A stretch of DNA of 64,000 bases from Metellina segmentata (Eukaryota > Arthropoda > Arachnida > Araneae > Tetragnathidae), in the NCBI GenBank assembly GCA_947359465.1, contig OX375879.1:117646557-117710556 (forward strand), given 5' to 3'. The notes under the pieces were generated by a model. It was not told the DNA's origin. It saw only the letters and a list, made by a program, of their open reading frames with translations, and ran no database searches. Positions 23,264-34,420 of the stretch are shown piece by piece. The stretch's first letter is position 1. Every line of letters starts with the position of its first letter. The position numbers and the translations under genes were made by a program.

Positions 23264-23639
23264 TTAAGGTTCTTGCAATTGATGTTTTTTTTGTTTTTGT
23301 TTTCTGCGAAACAATTCGATTTCCCCTTTTATTTATTAGTCACGCTCGAAGCTGTAGATTTGGAGTACATATGTAGAATTAGGAGCGTGCGCCACTTTAT
23401 AACGATGTAAACTCTATAAGCCGATTTACAACGATTTCGTATCCCCTCCACAAATATGGCGATCGAAATAAAATCCTACTGTATACCACTGGAATAGCAG
23501 ATTCGAAAAAAATACTGAAAGAACTGAATTGTGTGTTGATTAAATAAATGATGCATGTTCCTGATATTTGGGACAGACCATATTATAAGAGAATAAATTA
23601 TTCGATTTTATACAGGAGCTAGGTAGAAATAACTTATGC

Positions 23640-23835
23640 GGAATATTGTTAGTTGGTGAGGAGTGGAAGTTTGGAGATTGGGATGCCAGATTAGGTGACC
23701 TCGTCATCGGACCACTTTAAAAATTACGTGGTGTTTTCCTTTCGATATTTCCCTTTGGTATTGATCCCTGATCGTCGTCAATTGCAAGTTGTGTTGGCTC
23801 TAGTGCGAGTTTAACAATATTGGGAAGGTAGGTAG
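23640..23835 (+). repeat. SINE body/tail fragment
   Basis: GAGTGGAAGTTTGGAGATTG, GACCTCGTCATCGGACC, AAATTACGTGGTGTT, CAAGTTGTGTTGGCTCTAGT. The head is absent. Confidence 0.7.
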
Positions 23836-24130
23836 TTAATTAAAGAAGTGTGTTAATTTTTTCGACGTATGTGTGCATTTTTTCCAATTTTCCTGAAAGG
23901 TTCTTACTTTAACACCCGTGGTTCTGTTTTGCAAGACTTGTAACATACAGCACATAATTCGGAATAATTTCTGAATATTTGGGACAGATGATATGAAAAG
24001 AATATAGTGATACAAATTGGTCAATTTTATGACCAATATTGCTAAAGGCTGTTCATGTCTGGATGATATTTCGACCAACTATCCTCAAACGTACTTGGTT
24101 TCACACACATGATTGTAGAATTCCATGGTA

Positions 24131-24585
24131 TCTATATATATAATTCTCTTACGTGGCACGCAAAAAATATATTATTTGTTATCGCCTTTTGGCAACACTG
24201 TACGATTATTTGTTTACCACGAAGTGTCGCGCGTCAGTTGAATTTATAGCGTTATCGTATAAAATTTTATTGAAAAAAAAATGAATATTAGTCGAAATGT
24301 TTCAGTTTATAAACGACGTGCTGGGTATTCGATTTCCAAAGCAGCGCTCACATTTCAACTCAAAATGTTCTCAGTTTTCAATTGAATTCCTAATAGTTCG
24401 TGTTCTGATTCTGGAGGTACTGTATAATTTTTTTGTAGTGCAACAAATTTATGTATGAAAAATATTTTTTTTGAATATCATTTTTGTAAATTATTGATCA
24501 TTTTTCGCGCAGCGAACCAATGAGGATTGCAAAGTAATCCTCCGGGAATAGGCGAGCGTTATCGAGCATGGGGCAGGCCCCCTAG
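24131..24585 (+). mobile_element. non-autonomous Helitron, family 1, copy 4 (internally shortened)
   Basis: Starts TCTATATATATAATTC after A (24130) and ends GGGGCAGGCCCCCTAG before T. About 190 bp shorter than copies 1 and 3, missing part of the interior and some subterminal palindromes. Confidence 0.85.
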
Positions 24586-24799
24586 TTATACATAAAAGAA
24601 ATAAAGCATACAGCACACGACGTTTTGAACAAAAACTGGTAGTTAATTGAAATTTTCATATATTTTTTTAAATTTTGATGATTTCCTTTCCGAAACGATT
24701 AAACTCCTTAAACTAGTATTTCTTTTCCGTTTCATATACAATCACTTGGTTTTATTAAAAACTACACTTGTTAGGCAAGTAACACCATTCTCCAACAGG

Positions 24800-24965
24800 T
24801 TTGTGGGGTCACGAAAGCCCGGTGAGTGAGTACATTTGAAGCCACGACGTATATAACGTACACCAGCCCTCTTTGCCCAATATGATCTTGGGTTAGATTC
24901 GAACTCGGAATCCTACTGCTAATAGTCCATTATTCTTCCAATCCGGCTACCGTAGCCTCCAATTC
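24800..24965 (-). repeat. SINE type 2 head and 5' body, minus strand
   Basis: CACCAGCCCTCTTTGCCC, TTAGATTCGAACTCGGAATC and CCAATCCGGCTACCGTAGCC are the reverse of the type 2 head. Confidence 0.7.
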
Positions 24966-26740
24966 AGGCCGAGTAAGCTTAAGTAATTTTGCTAGTTTAT
25001 AATAATACAGAAAGCGCAAGCTGTATTAAAACAAAACTTTGCTGAAACATGCATGCGATAGTATAACTAAATTAATAATAAATGTACCATAATAAAATAA
25101 AAATACTTTTCTATATCTGGTAACGCCAGGGATATGCCTGGTTTTTTAGTTCCATTTATAATAATTAATGGACATGTAGTTATTTTTCGAGCTGCGAGTT
25201 TAATTAAATTATAGAGTTCTGTACTATTGAGTTTCTATTAAATTACTACTGAGACTGAGATGCGTTTTTGAGTTGTGAGGTTTAATAATCGACTTGCTAT
25301 TCTGCGTAATTTCAATTGTAAATATTCATGAACAATGAAGCTTATCAAGAGTATGCTTCAAATCGCACTCATTACGATTACTACGCACTACAAAGATAAT
25401 AAGCACTTCAATAAGTGCTTTCTAGAGGTTGTAGTATTCTTTTATCTGAACTGAATTTGCATCTATTACTTCTATAATTATCAAACAATAAGGATCGATA
25501 TAGTTCTAATACATAAATTCATTTTTTATATTTTTTGCAATTTGTTTCTCATTGAACATGAAATTAAAAAACACCTATTAGCTTTCTACTTATTTTAATT
25601 TTATTAATATAAAATTAAAAAGAAATAAATCAATCAATCTGCAGACATCTATTTAGTAGACATCACAAATTATAAGCCATTTGCGAATTATTATTTTTTG
25701 TAATCATGTCCCACCTATCTAAAATTTTAGATATCAGCAGGTAAGTTAAGAGCACGATAATATTCTTTAGTATTACTTAGAAAACAAACGTGACTAAAAT
25801 ATTTTCTGAATACAATTTGATATGAAATCTGAAATTCCGCCAATAATGTTAGTTTTTTTACCGTACTTAGATTTTGTACTTTTTTAAATAAAGATTCCAA
25901 TAAACGAAGACATTCTGTATCAATATAACTAATAGAAAATTCTCTAAAGTATTGATGTCTCAATTTACAAGAAAATTCCTGACATTGGATACGACTTGTT
26001 TGGAATTTTGGCTCGGAGGAAAATTATCAGTAGAATATTTTATGCTACGCCCGAAAACACATTTTAATAAACTTCCAAGAAACTTATAATTAAATCACGA
26101 CAAATTCCTTCGGTGGGAGTTTTCCGTCGAGAACTAAAAACAAGAACATTTGGAGCAGCCTAACATTCACGAATATCTCGGTAACCAGGCAACGGCTTTG
26201 ACTGTAACAGTCTGAAATTATCTCTGCGAAAAGAAATAAATTTTATAAAAAAAGGACTTAAATATTTTTAACAAGCGAAAAAGAATAAATAAACGCAATA
26301 CATACTTTTCCCTATGCAAAATAAGTAGAATTTATATGTTTCTGGAAATCGGCTTTGTTTGGGAGAATTCTAAAAAACACCTGCGTCTGTGATCGTTCGA
26401 GGAAAATAAAAAGTGGCGGGAAAAGAAGAAACGGGAAAGTAGAAAAAAAATGTTGGTTTTAATGTTCCATTTCAATGGAGTCTTTATTGATTTTACATAC
26501 CATTATATATATTGAAACGGTTTTTTAAACTTTTGTATATATTGATTGAAGCCGGGCTACATGCGATATCTGACTACCCTAAATTAAAATTATGCAAAAA
26601 AATTATAAATAAAAATGATTGAAATTTTTACTACAGCTGCTTTCTATATATGAGTGAAGTTTAAAACTTCCCTGCACCATAAGTGATAATTTTTTTAAGA
26701 GGCAATTCTTTTGTTGCGATTTTTTTTTGCACTAAGTTTC
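24966..26740. other. long AT-rich unannotated stretch
   Basis: No repeat family, coding motif or RNA gene recognised. Confidence 0.5.
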
Positions 26741-27170
26741 GAGCACGGTGAAATTTGGTATTTAAACGGTTCCTTTGCTGATAATTATTTCGAGCATCAA
26801 TTATCTGTCTATCAGATCATAACGTAATCCCAGCAGCTTTCTGAATGTGTTGAATAGTTGAAAGTACCCCTATATTATACTCCCAAACTGCTTCTGATGT
26901 GGCCATTTCGACACGTTTTTTGGCACAAAATTCTCCTTTGGACACTTGACATGCTGTGTAGACTTTAGTTTGCAATTTTCGTCATGCACCTTGAACATCT
27001 TTTTAAAAGTTCTATTGGCAAAATCTTTGACAAATGTTCCTCTATAATTGGTGTCCCAACTTTCAATTTATGAGAACCTGGTGGCAAATGTCTGGCTTTC
27101 GCAGACTGGTAAAAGCACTATGAATTGGAACCCTTGGGACACATGAAATGCTGTGGTTTATTGTCTGTTG
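26740..27170 (-). pseudogene. possible transposase C-terminal remnant, family uncertain
   Basis: On the minus strand a conceptual translation reads RVEMATSEAVWEYNIGVLST, IQHIQKAAGI and later RNNYQQRNRLN, resembling the C-terminal segment of multi-copy arthropod transposases (Mutator/Kolobok-like, from memory). Upstream pieces GTPIIEEHLSKILP and LLKRCS fit the same kind of protein. Frameshifts and stops separate the pieces and no ends were found. Assignment is tentative. Confidence 0.35.
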
Positions 27171-27182
27171 ATATGTTATGAT

Positions 27183-29333
27183 TAGAGACCGAATTCCTAT
27201 GCACTTGCATATTTGATTTAACACCACATAAGAGTCAGGAGATCAATTTTCTATCCGAATAATGCTTCAAGGATACTATAAGTGGAATTTTATGCTGCAT
27301 ATTTTTGCATATTTGATGGGTTACTGCATAAAATTGCATAAATGATGGGTTATTGCACATTTCACCCAAAATATCAACATTTCCAATGTTATCGCACTTT
27401 TTTTTGCAATGAAATATAGAGCATCTCGGGACGAGACACTGCATTTAGTTTTAGCAGAATAAAATTTGAAAATGGTACCGCGCACACACACAAATGAATT
27501 ATAGGAATAAACCAAATGATCACATTGCCGGCTGAGCAATTATAATTACTTAACACGGGAAATATGAAAATGAAAAGATAAGCACATTGCAGAACAACCT
27601 GATCAATCATTGGATTCTCATAAAGATATATAATCACGGGCACATATACTAAACAAGCAATAAATTAAAAAATAATCTGTTCTAAGGGCGCCTCAATGAG
27701 CGAAAACAACTCAGTTACTTTCGGAGGAAGAATTAAAAAAAAATTAAGAAAATTAACACATGGGGATAAACATTCAGGCTCGAAAGCTGAATAAACCGCA
27801 GACAGGAAGCTATTCTATGAATATAAAAAGAAAATGACGTATTATCATAAAGCAGCAATCCATTCATTTTAAATTTAATTCAGTTGTGCTTTGCCTGCTG
27901 TTCAGAAACATGCCTAAAATTTCACAGTCTTTTTCGTTCAAAGTCAAAGGGTGGCTAAAGGATTTAAATAAAAAATATAACAAAGAAATGTTTATTTGGT
28001 CAGATCATATATTGACAATTCTTCGTATATTCATTCCCAATGATAGCGGAACAGAAAACCGAGTTTTGTTACTTTTGACAGATGTGGCTTCGTATATGAT
28101 GATCAAGGCTGGAAAATTATTACAAACCTTTTATAAAAACCGACACATCACATGTATTGCCCATGCACTAAACCTTATTGCTGAAAAAGTTAGATTCCTT
28201 TACGGAATTAAATTCCTTTATTTTGGACAAGGAAAAAAAACATTTCTAAAACCCCCCTACCCGTGTGGTAGTTTACAAGGAATTGATGAATGTTTCATTA
28301 CCTCCGACACCTGTGCTCACAAGATGGGGCACATGGCTGTTTGCTGCTTTCCACGCCGAGCATTAGAACCAATATTCGTAAGTGATTCGAAATTTAAAAA
28401 AAATAATTCTGATTCCTCACAAAGTTTAGATAAAGTAGCTATATTAATAGAAAACGTAAACCTCGTCAAATCATTCACGTTTGTATAAACGCCTTGCTTC
28501 TTTTTGTAGATTCGATCCAAATACTTGAAGAAAAAAAAAGAATTAACATTAAATAAAAGCCTTTCAATCCTTAAAGATGCGGTAATGAAAATCACTTCGA
28601 TTCCAGGCAAAACTGGTTACAAACTTAAAGAAAAGATAGATGATGTGTTAAAAAAAATCTCGGGTTGACAAAATTGATAACTTTTAATAAAATCTTTCAA
28701 GGCGAAGAAGGGACCGAACTAAAAAAAAAAATTACATGTGGGACCCTAAAATTTTAAGTTCCATAACGTCTGTAGATGTGGAACGCTCTTTTTCATCGTA
28801 TAAAAGAATTTTAAGTGACCGTAGACATAATTTTAAGGAAGATAATTTAGAAAAGTACTTGTTTATTAACTTAAATTATTGTCAAGTACAATAAAGTTAT
28901 AACTACTCCCATAATAATCATATTATTTTTAAATATTTTTTTTACATAATTTTTTTAATATGTTGATATAATTTGTGTGTGTATATTATTTCTTTGATTT
29001 TAAAGACTTTTTTAATCTATTAGTAGTTTATCAATAAAACTGTAATGATAATTCTGTGCGATGTAAAAGTAATAGAAGTGCATCTGTATTTGAAACTTGA
29101 TGTCTATAGTTGACTTTATCATTTTGTTCATTTCCTATAGTGTTCCTTCAAATAGTGTTTTTCATTTCAATTTTAATTTGTAGTGCATAAAAATGCATAT
29201 TTTGACATGTTTTACTGCATATTTTGCAAATTTCGTCATTTTTTACTGCATATTGCTTGCATATTTTAGCATTTTTAATTGCATATTTTAGGCATATTTT
29301 GGCAGTTTTTATTACATAAAAATCCGGTCTCTA
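27183..29333 (+). mobile_element. hAT transposon with TIRs, 8-bp TSD and dead transposase
   Basis: Left end TAGAGACCGAATTCCTATG; the right end on the other strand reads TAGAGACCGGATTTTTATG. Flanking 8-bp repeat GTTATGAT (27175-27182) / GTTATGGT (29334-29341), one mismatch. Subterminal regions hold repeated GCATATTTT-type motifs on both sides (27290-27350 and 29185-29310), a common binding-site arrangement in hAT elements. The single gene lies in the middle on the plus strand. Confidence 0.85.
27886..28893 (+). pseudogene. hAT-family transposase, internally deleted and frameshifted
   Basis: A 200-codon open part (27886-28488) starts MPKISQSFSFKVKGW, then carries LLLTDVASYMMIKAGKLLQ (acidic catalytic-core motif, L-L-T-D-A-A-x-Y-M in relatives), HITCIAHALNLIAEKVR (conserved C-I-A-H-x-L-N), and later a R-W-G-T-W-like but shifted region. 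After a stop, 28500-28660 encodes LKKKKELTLNKSLSILKDA, and 28760-28893 in another phase encodes ITSVDVERSFSSYKRILSD plus EDNLEKYLFINLNYC, the hAT C-terminal dimerisation signature. The N-terminal BED-type zinc finger is not seen and the middle is shortened, so the protein is non-functional. It sits between the TIRs described for 27183-29333. Confidence 0.85.
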
Positions 29334-29341
29334 GTTATGGT

Positions 29342-29977
29342 AAAGTGACATATGTGACAGTTTTCATGGCATTATTATCAGCTTTATTTGCTAATATTGC
29401 ATTTTAATAATAACGAGTTTTTTAAATAGTTTTTTCAGATAAACTGCCACGAACATTCCACGTTTATATCACATCTCTCAATTGTGTCCCCAAACGTTTA
29501 CTAATGTGGTTGACACATTCCACTTTTTATAGTGATATCACTACCATACATACAGACAAATTATTAAATGTTTTGGCATCCCCATCCAAAAGTAAAGTTG
29601 TATATCGGGGGGAGGAGAGAGAGAACTTCACCTTTATAAACATAGCTCTGTCGTTTACGTTTAAGCATAATTAATAATAACGTATAAACAGAAAAAGGAA
29701 ACAACAGAATACCAAATGTCAAACAGAAAAAAAAAACTAAAGACTTTTTTTTTTTTAATAAAAATTAAACAAGCAATGATATCCGTAACAGTTACAAATA
29801 AAAGTTTCATTTTCTTCTAAGCTATTTTATTTAATTAATCGAAAATAAATATTCATGTTCTTACAAACGCATAAATTCGGTTAGTTCATTCAGATCGTTT
29901 TTTCAGTTAGTTTTGGTTTCGAAACACAGTGTTCGCACTCACAAAAATCCTTATAACTTTAAAAAAAATACTGGAAT
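29342..29977. other. spacer between hAT element and satellite A
   Basis: AT-rich. The last part (about 29900-29977) may be the inner continuation of the element end from which satellite A units derive; otherwise nothing recognised. Confidence 0.45.
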
Positions 29978-32900
29978 CAGTCTGATTTTCTAAGACAACA
30001 TTTTGAACAATATAAGGCAACTTTTTAAGCAAACATTTTTTTTTCTGTATTTTTGACATTTTTAAGGTGCTTGGTCCCCTTAGTGCATTTAATATTATCA
30101 AACCTAATAAACACAATTATGAGTCTGATTTTCTAAGACAACATTTTGAACAATATAAGGCAACTTTTTAAGCAAACATTTTTTTTCTGTATTTTTGACA
30201 TTTTTAAGGTGCTAGGTCCTTTAGTGCATTTAATATTATCAAACCTAATAAACACAATTATGAGTCTGATTTTCTAAGACAACATTTTGAACAATATAAG
30301 GCAACTTTTTAAGCAAACATTTTTTTTCTGTATTTTTGACATTTTTAAGGTGCTTGGTCCCTTAGTGCATTTAATATTATCAAACCTAATAAACACAATT
30401 ATGAGTCTGATTTTCTAAGACAACATTTTGAACAATATAAGGCAACTTTTTAAGCAAACATTTTTTTTCTGTATTTTTGACATTTTTAAGGTGCTAGGTC
30501 CTTTAGTGCATTTAATATTATCAAACCTAATAAACACAATTATGAGTCTGATTTTCTAAGACAACATTTTGAACAATATAAGGCAACTTTTTAAGCAAAC
30601 ATTTTTTTTCTGTATTTTTGACATTTTTAAGGTGCTAGGTCCCTTAGTGCATTTAATATTATCAAATCTAATAAACACAATTATGAGTCTGATTTTCTAA
30701 GACAACATTTTGAACAATATAAGGCAACTTTTTAAGCAAACATTTTTTTTCTGTATTTTTGACATTTTTAAGGTGCTAGGTCCCTTAGTGCATTTAATAT
30801 TATCAAACCTAATAAACACAATTATGAGTCTGATTTTCTAAGACAACATTTTGAACAATATAAGGCAACTTTTTAAGCAAACATTTTTTTTCTGTATTTT
30901 TGACATTTTTAAGGTGCTAGGTCCCTTAGTGCATTTAATATTATCAAACCTAATAAACACAATTATGAGTCTGATTTTCTAAGACAACATTTTGAACAAT
31001 ATAAGGCAACTTTTTAAGCAAACATTTTTTTTCTGTATTTTTGACATTTTTAAGGTGCTAGGTCCCTTAGTGCATTTAATATTATCAAATCTAATAAACA
31101 CAATTATGAGTCTGATTTTCTAAGACAACATTTTGAACAATATAAGGCAACTTTTTAAGCAAACATTTTTTTTCTGTATTTTTGACATTTTTAAGGTGCT
31201 AGGTCCCTTAGTGCATTTAATATTATCAAACCTAATAAACACAATTATGAGTCTGATTTTCTAAGACAACATTTTGAACAATATAAGGCAACTTTTTAAG
31301 CAAACATTTTTTTTCTGTATTTTTGACATTTTTAAGGTGCTAGGTCCCTTAGTGCATTTAATATTATCAAACCTAATAAACACAATTATGAGTCTGATTT
31401 TCTAAGACAACATTTTGAACAATATAAGGCAACTTTTTAAGCAAACATTTTTTTTCTGTATTTTTGACATTTTTAAGGTGCTAGGTCCCTTAGTGCATTT
31501 AATATTATCAAATCTAATAAACACAATTATGAGTCTGATTTTCTAAGACAACATTTTGAACAATATAAGGCAACTTTTTAAGCAAACATTTTTATTCTGT
31601 ATTTTTGACATTTTTAAGGTGCTAGGTCCCTTAGTGCATTTAATATTATCAAACCTAATAAACACAATTATGAGTCTGATTTTCTAAGACAACATTTTGA
31701 ACAATATAAGGCAACTTTTTAAGCAAACATTTTTTTTCTGTATTTTTGACATTTTTAAGGTGCTAGGTCCCTTAGTGCATTTAATATTATCAAACCTAAT
31801 AAACACAATTATGAGTCTGATTTTCTAAGACAACATTTTGAACAATATAAGGCAACTTTTTAAGCAAACATTTTTTTTCTGTATTTTTGACATTTTTAAG
31901 GTGCTAGGTCCCTTAGTGCATTTAATATTATCAAATCTAATAAACACAATTATGAGTCTGATTTTCTAAGACAACATTTTGAACAATATAAGGCAACTTT
32001 TTAAGCAAACATTTTTTTTCTGTATTTTTGACATTTTTAAGGTGCTAGGTCCCTTAGTGCATTTAATATTATCAAACCTAATAAACACAATTATGAGTCT
32101 GATTTTCTAAGACAACATTTTGAACAATATAAGGCAACTTTTTAAGCAAACATTTTTTTTCTGTATTTTTGACATTTTTAAGGTGCTAGGTCCCTTAGTG
32201 CATTTAATATTATCAAACCTAATAAACACAATTATGAGTCTGATTTTCTAAGACAACATTTTGAACAATATAAGGCAACTTTTTAAGCAAACATTTTTTT
32301 TCTGTATTTTTGACATTTTTAAGGTGCTAGGTCCCTTAGTGCATTTAATATTATCAAATCTAATAAACACAATTATGAGTCTGATTTTCTAAGACAACAT
32401 TTTGAACAATATAAGGCAACTTTTTAAGCAAACATTTTTTTTCTGTATTTTTGACATTTTTAAGGTGCTAGGTCCCTTAGTGCATTTAATATTATCAAAC
32501 CTAATAAACACAATTATGAGTCTGATTTTCTAAGACAACATTTTGAACAATATAAGGCAACTTTTTAAGCAAACATTTTTTTTCTGTATTTTTGACATTT
32601 TTAAGGTGCTAGGTCCCTTAGTGCATTTAATATTATCAAATCTAATAAACACAATTATGAGTCTGATTTTCTAAGACAACATTTTGAACAATATAAGGCA
32701 ACTTTTTAAGCAAACATTTTTTTTCTGTATTTTTGACATTTTTAAGGTGCTAGGTCCCTTAGTGCATTTAATATTATCAAACCTAATAAACACAATTATG
32801 AGTCTGATTTTCTAAGACAACATTTTGAACAATATAAGGCAACTTTTTAAGCAAACATTTTTTTTCTGTATTTTTGACATTTTTAAGGTGCTAGGTCCCT

Positions 32901-33650
32901 TAGTGCATTTAATATTATCAAACCTAATAAACACAATTATGAGTCTGATTTTCTAAGACAACATTTTGAACAATATAAGGCAACTTTTTAAGCAAACATT
33001 TTTTTTCTGTATTTTTGACATTTTTAAGGTGCTAGGTCCCTTAGTGCATTTAATATTATCAAATCTAATAAACACAATTATGAGTCTGATTTTCTAAGAC
33101 AACATTTTGAACAATATAAGGCAACTTTTTAAGCAAACATTTTTTTTCTGTATTTTTGACATTTTTAAGGTGCTAGGTCCCTTAGTGCATTTAATATTAT
33201 CAAACCTAATAAACACAATTATGAGTCTGATTTTCTAAGACAACATTTTGAACAATATAAGGCAACTTTTTAAGCAAACATTTTTTTTCTGTATTTTTGA
33301 CATTTTTAAGGTGCTAGGTCCCTTAGTGCATTTAATATTATCAAATCTAATAAACACAATTATGAGTCTGATTTTCTAAGACAACATTTTGAACAATATA
33401 AGGCAACTTTTTAAGCAAACATTTTTTTTCTGTATTTTTGACATTTTTAAGGTGCTAGGTCCCTTAGTGCATTTAATATTATCAAACCTAATAAACACAA
33501 TTATGAGTCTGATTTTCTAAGACAACATTTTGAACAATATAAGGCAACTTTTTAAGCAAACATTTTTTTTCTGTATTTTTGACATTTTTAAGGTGCTAGG
33601 TCCCTTAGTGCATTTAATATTCTCAAACCTAATATACACAATTAATTTCG
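29978..33650. repeat. satellite A: about 26 tandem copies of a 141-bp unit with trimeric higher-order phase
   Basis: The unit runs from GAGTCTGATTTTCTAAGAC to AATAAACACAATTAT, with starts at 30121, 30262, 30403, 30544 and so on, every 141 bp. Copies differ at very few bases. A diagnostic base (CAAACCTAA versus CAAATCTAA) is T in units 5, 8, 11, 14, 17, 19, 22 and 24 and C in the others: mostly a 3-unit (423-bp) cycle with two 2-unit slips. The first four units instead alternate TGCTTGGTCCC / TGCTAGGTCCT, a 2-unit cycle. The first unit has two extra Ts and the last is diverged, as expected at array edges. Non-coding and AT-rich. Assembly collapse or expansion cannot be judged from here. Confidence 0.95.
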
Positions 33651-33812
33651 TGGATTTATGAGCAGCATTTTCTCTCAAGCTAAATATAGCTAAATCAAGC
33701 TAAATACACTTTTTCTTATTCGTATTTTTCATATTCCTGGTCCTATTCGTATTTACATGTGACGTCAGCTGGCTCATTTTTCGAATGCGAGATTTTCGTA
33801 CTTCTTATAAAA
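33651..33812. other. spacer right of satellite A
   Basis: Contains three short AAGCTAAATA-type repeats near 33680-33710. Confidence 0.4.
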
Positions 33813-34217
33813 AGATGTGTGTGTGTATTCATTCTATGAACAAATTTCGACCGTTTGACCAATTCACACCAAATTTGGTACACTTGTACATTAGAACACT
33901 GCGGAAAACATAGGCTATTTCTTTCCTGTCTTCAGACCCATCTGTAACCATGAAAATTGAAACACAGGAAGTCCTAAAAATGCCACTCGAAGCCTCAATT
34001 TTATAATCTAAAGTTTGTTTTTCTGCAATAAATGAACTTGGACAAGGATACAAGTTCTACAGAGTTTGTGTGCTTGAGTTAACGCAAGAAAATATCGCCT
34101 TCATATTTTAGCTGTTGCGGTAGGAAACACGTTCTACAGAGTTTGTGTATTTGAGTTAAAATAGGGAAATGTCGCGGTCGTTATTGAAACCCGAGCAACT
34201 CTGGGTTATTCAGCTAG
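33813..34217 (+). mobile_element. Helitron-like element, family 3
   Basis: Begins near TCTTATAAAAAGATGTGTG and ends in a hairpin ACCCGAGCAACTCTGGGT followed by TATTCAG and CTAG, with T next. This is the hairpin-plus-CTRR 3' end of Helitrons. The left boundary is less certain because the preceding base is T rather than A. Confidence 0.6.
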
Positions 34218-34420
34218 TTACGAATAAAAATCCCAAATAATGAATTCCGAATTGATGATAGTTGTTTGGGCCAACACCAAATAGCTTAAACGTCTAATGT
34301 TGTCCCAAAATGGCTATACACTACAGTTTAATGTAACCTTGATACTTATGATTCGAGAAATTTGGACAGCCGAAACAAATTTTTTTCCCCTGTCTTTAAA
34401 GCTATGCCTGAAAAGCGTAA
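34218..34420. other. spacer between Helitron-like element and satellite B
   Basis: Not repeated elsewhere in the window; nothing recognised. Confidence 0.4.
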
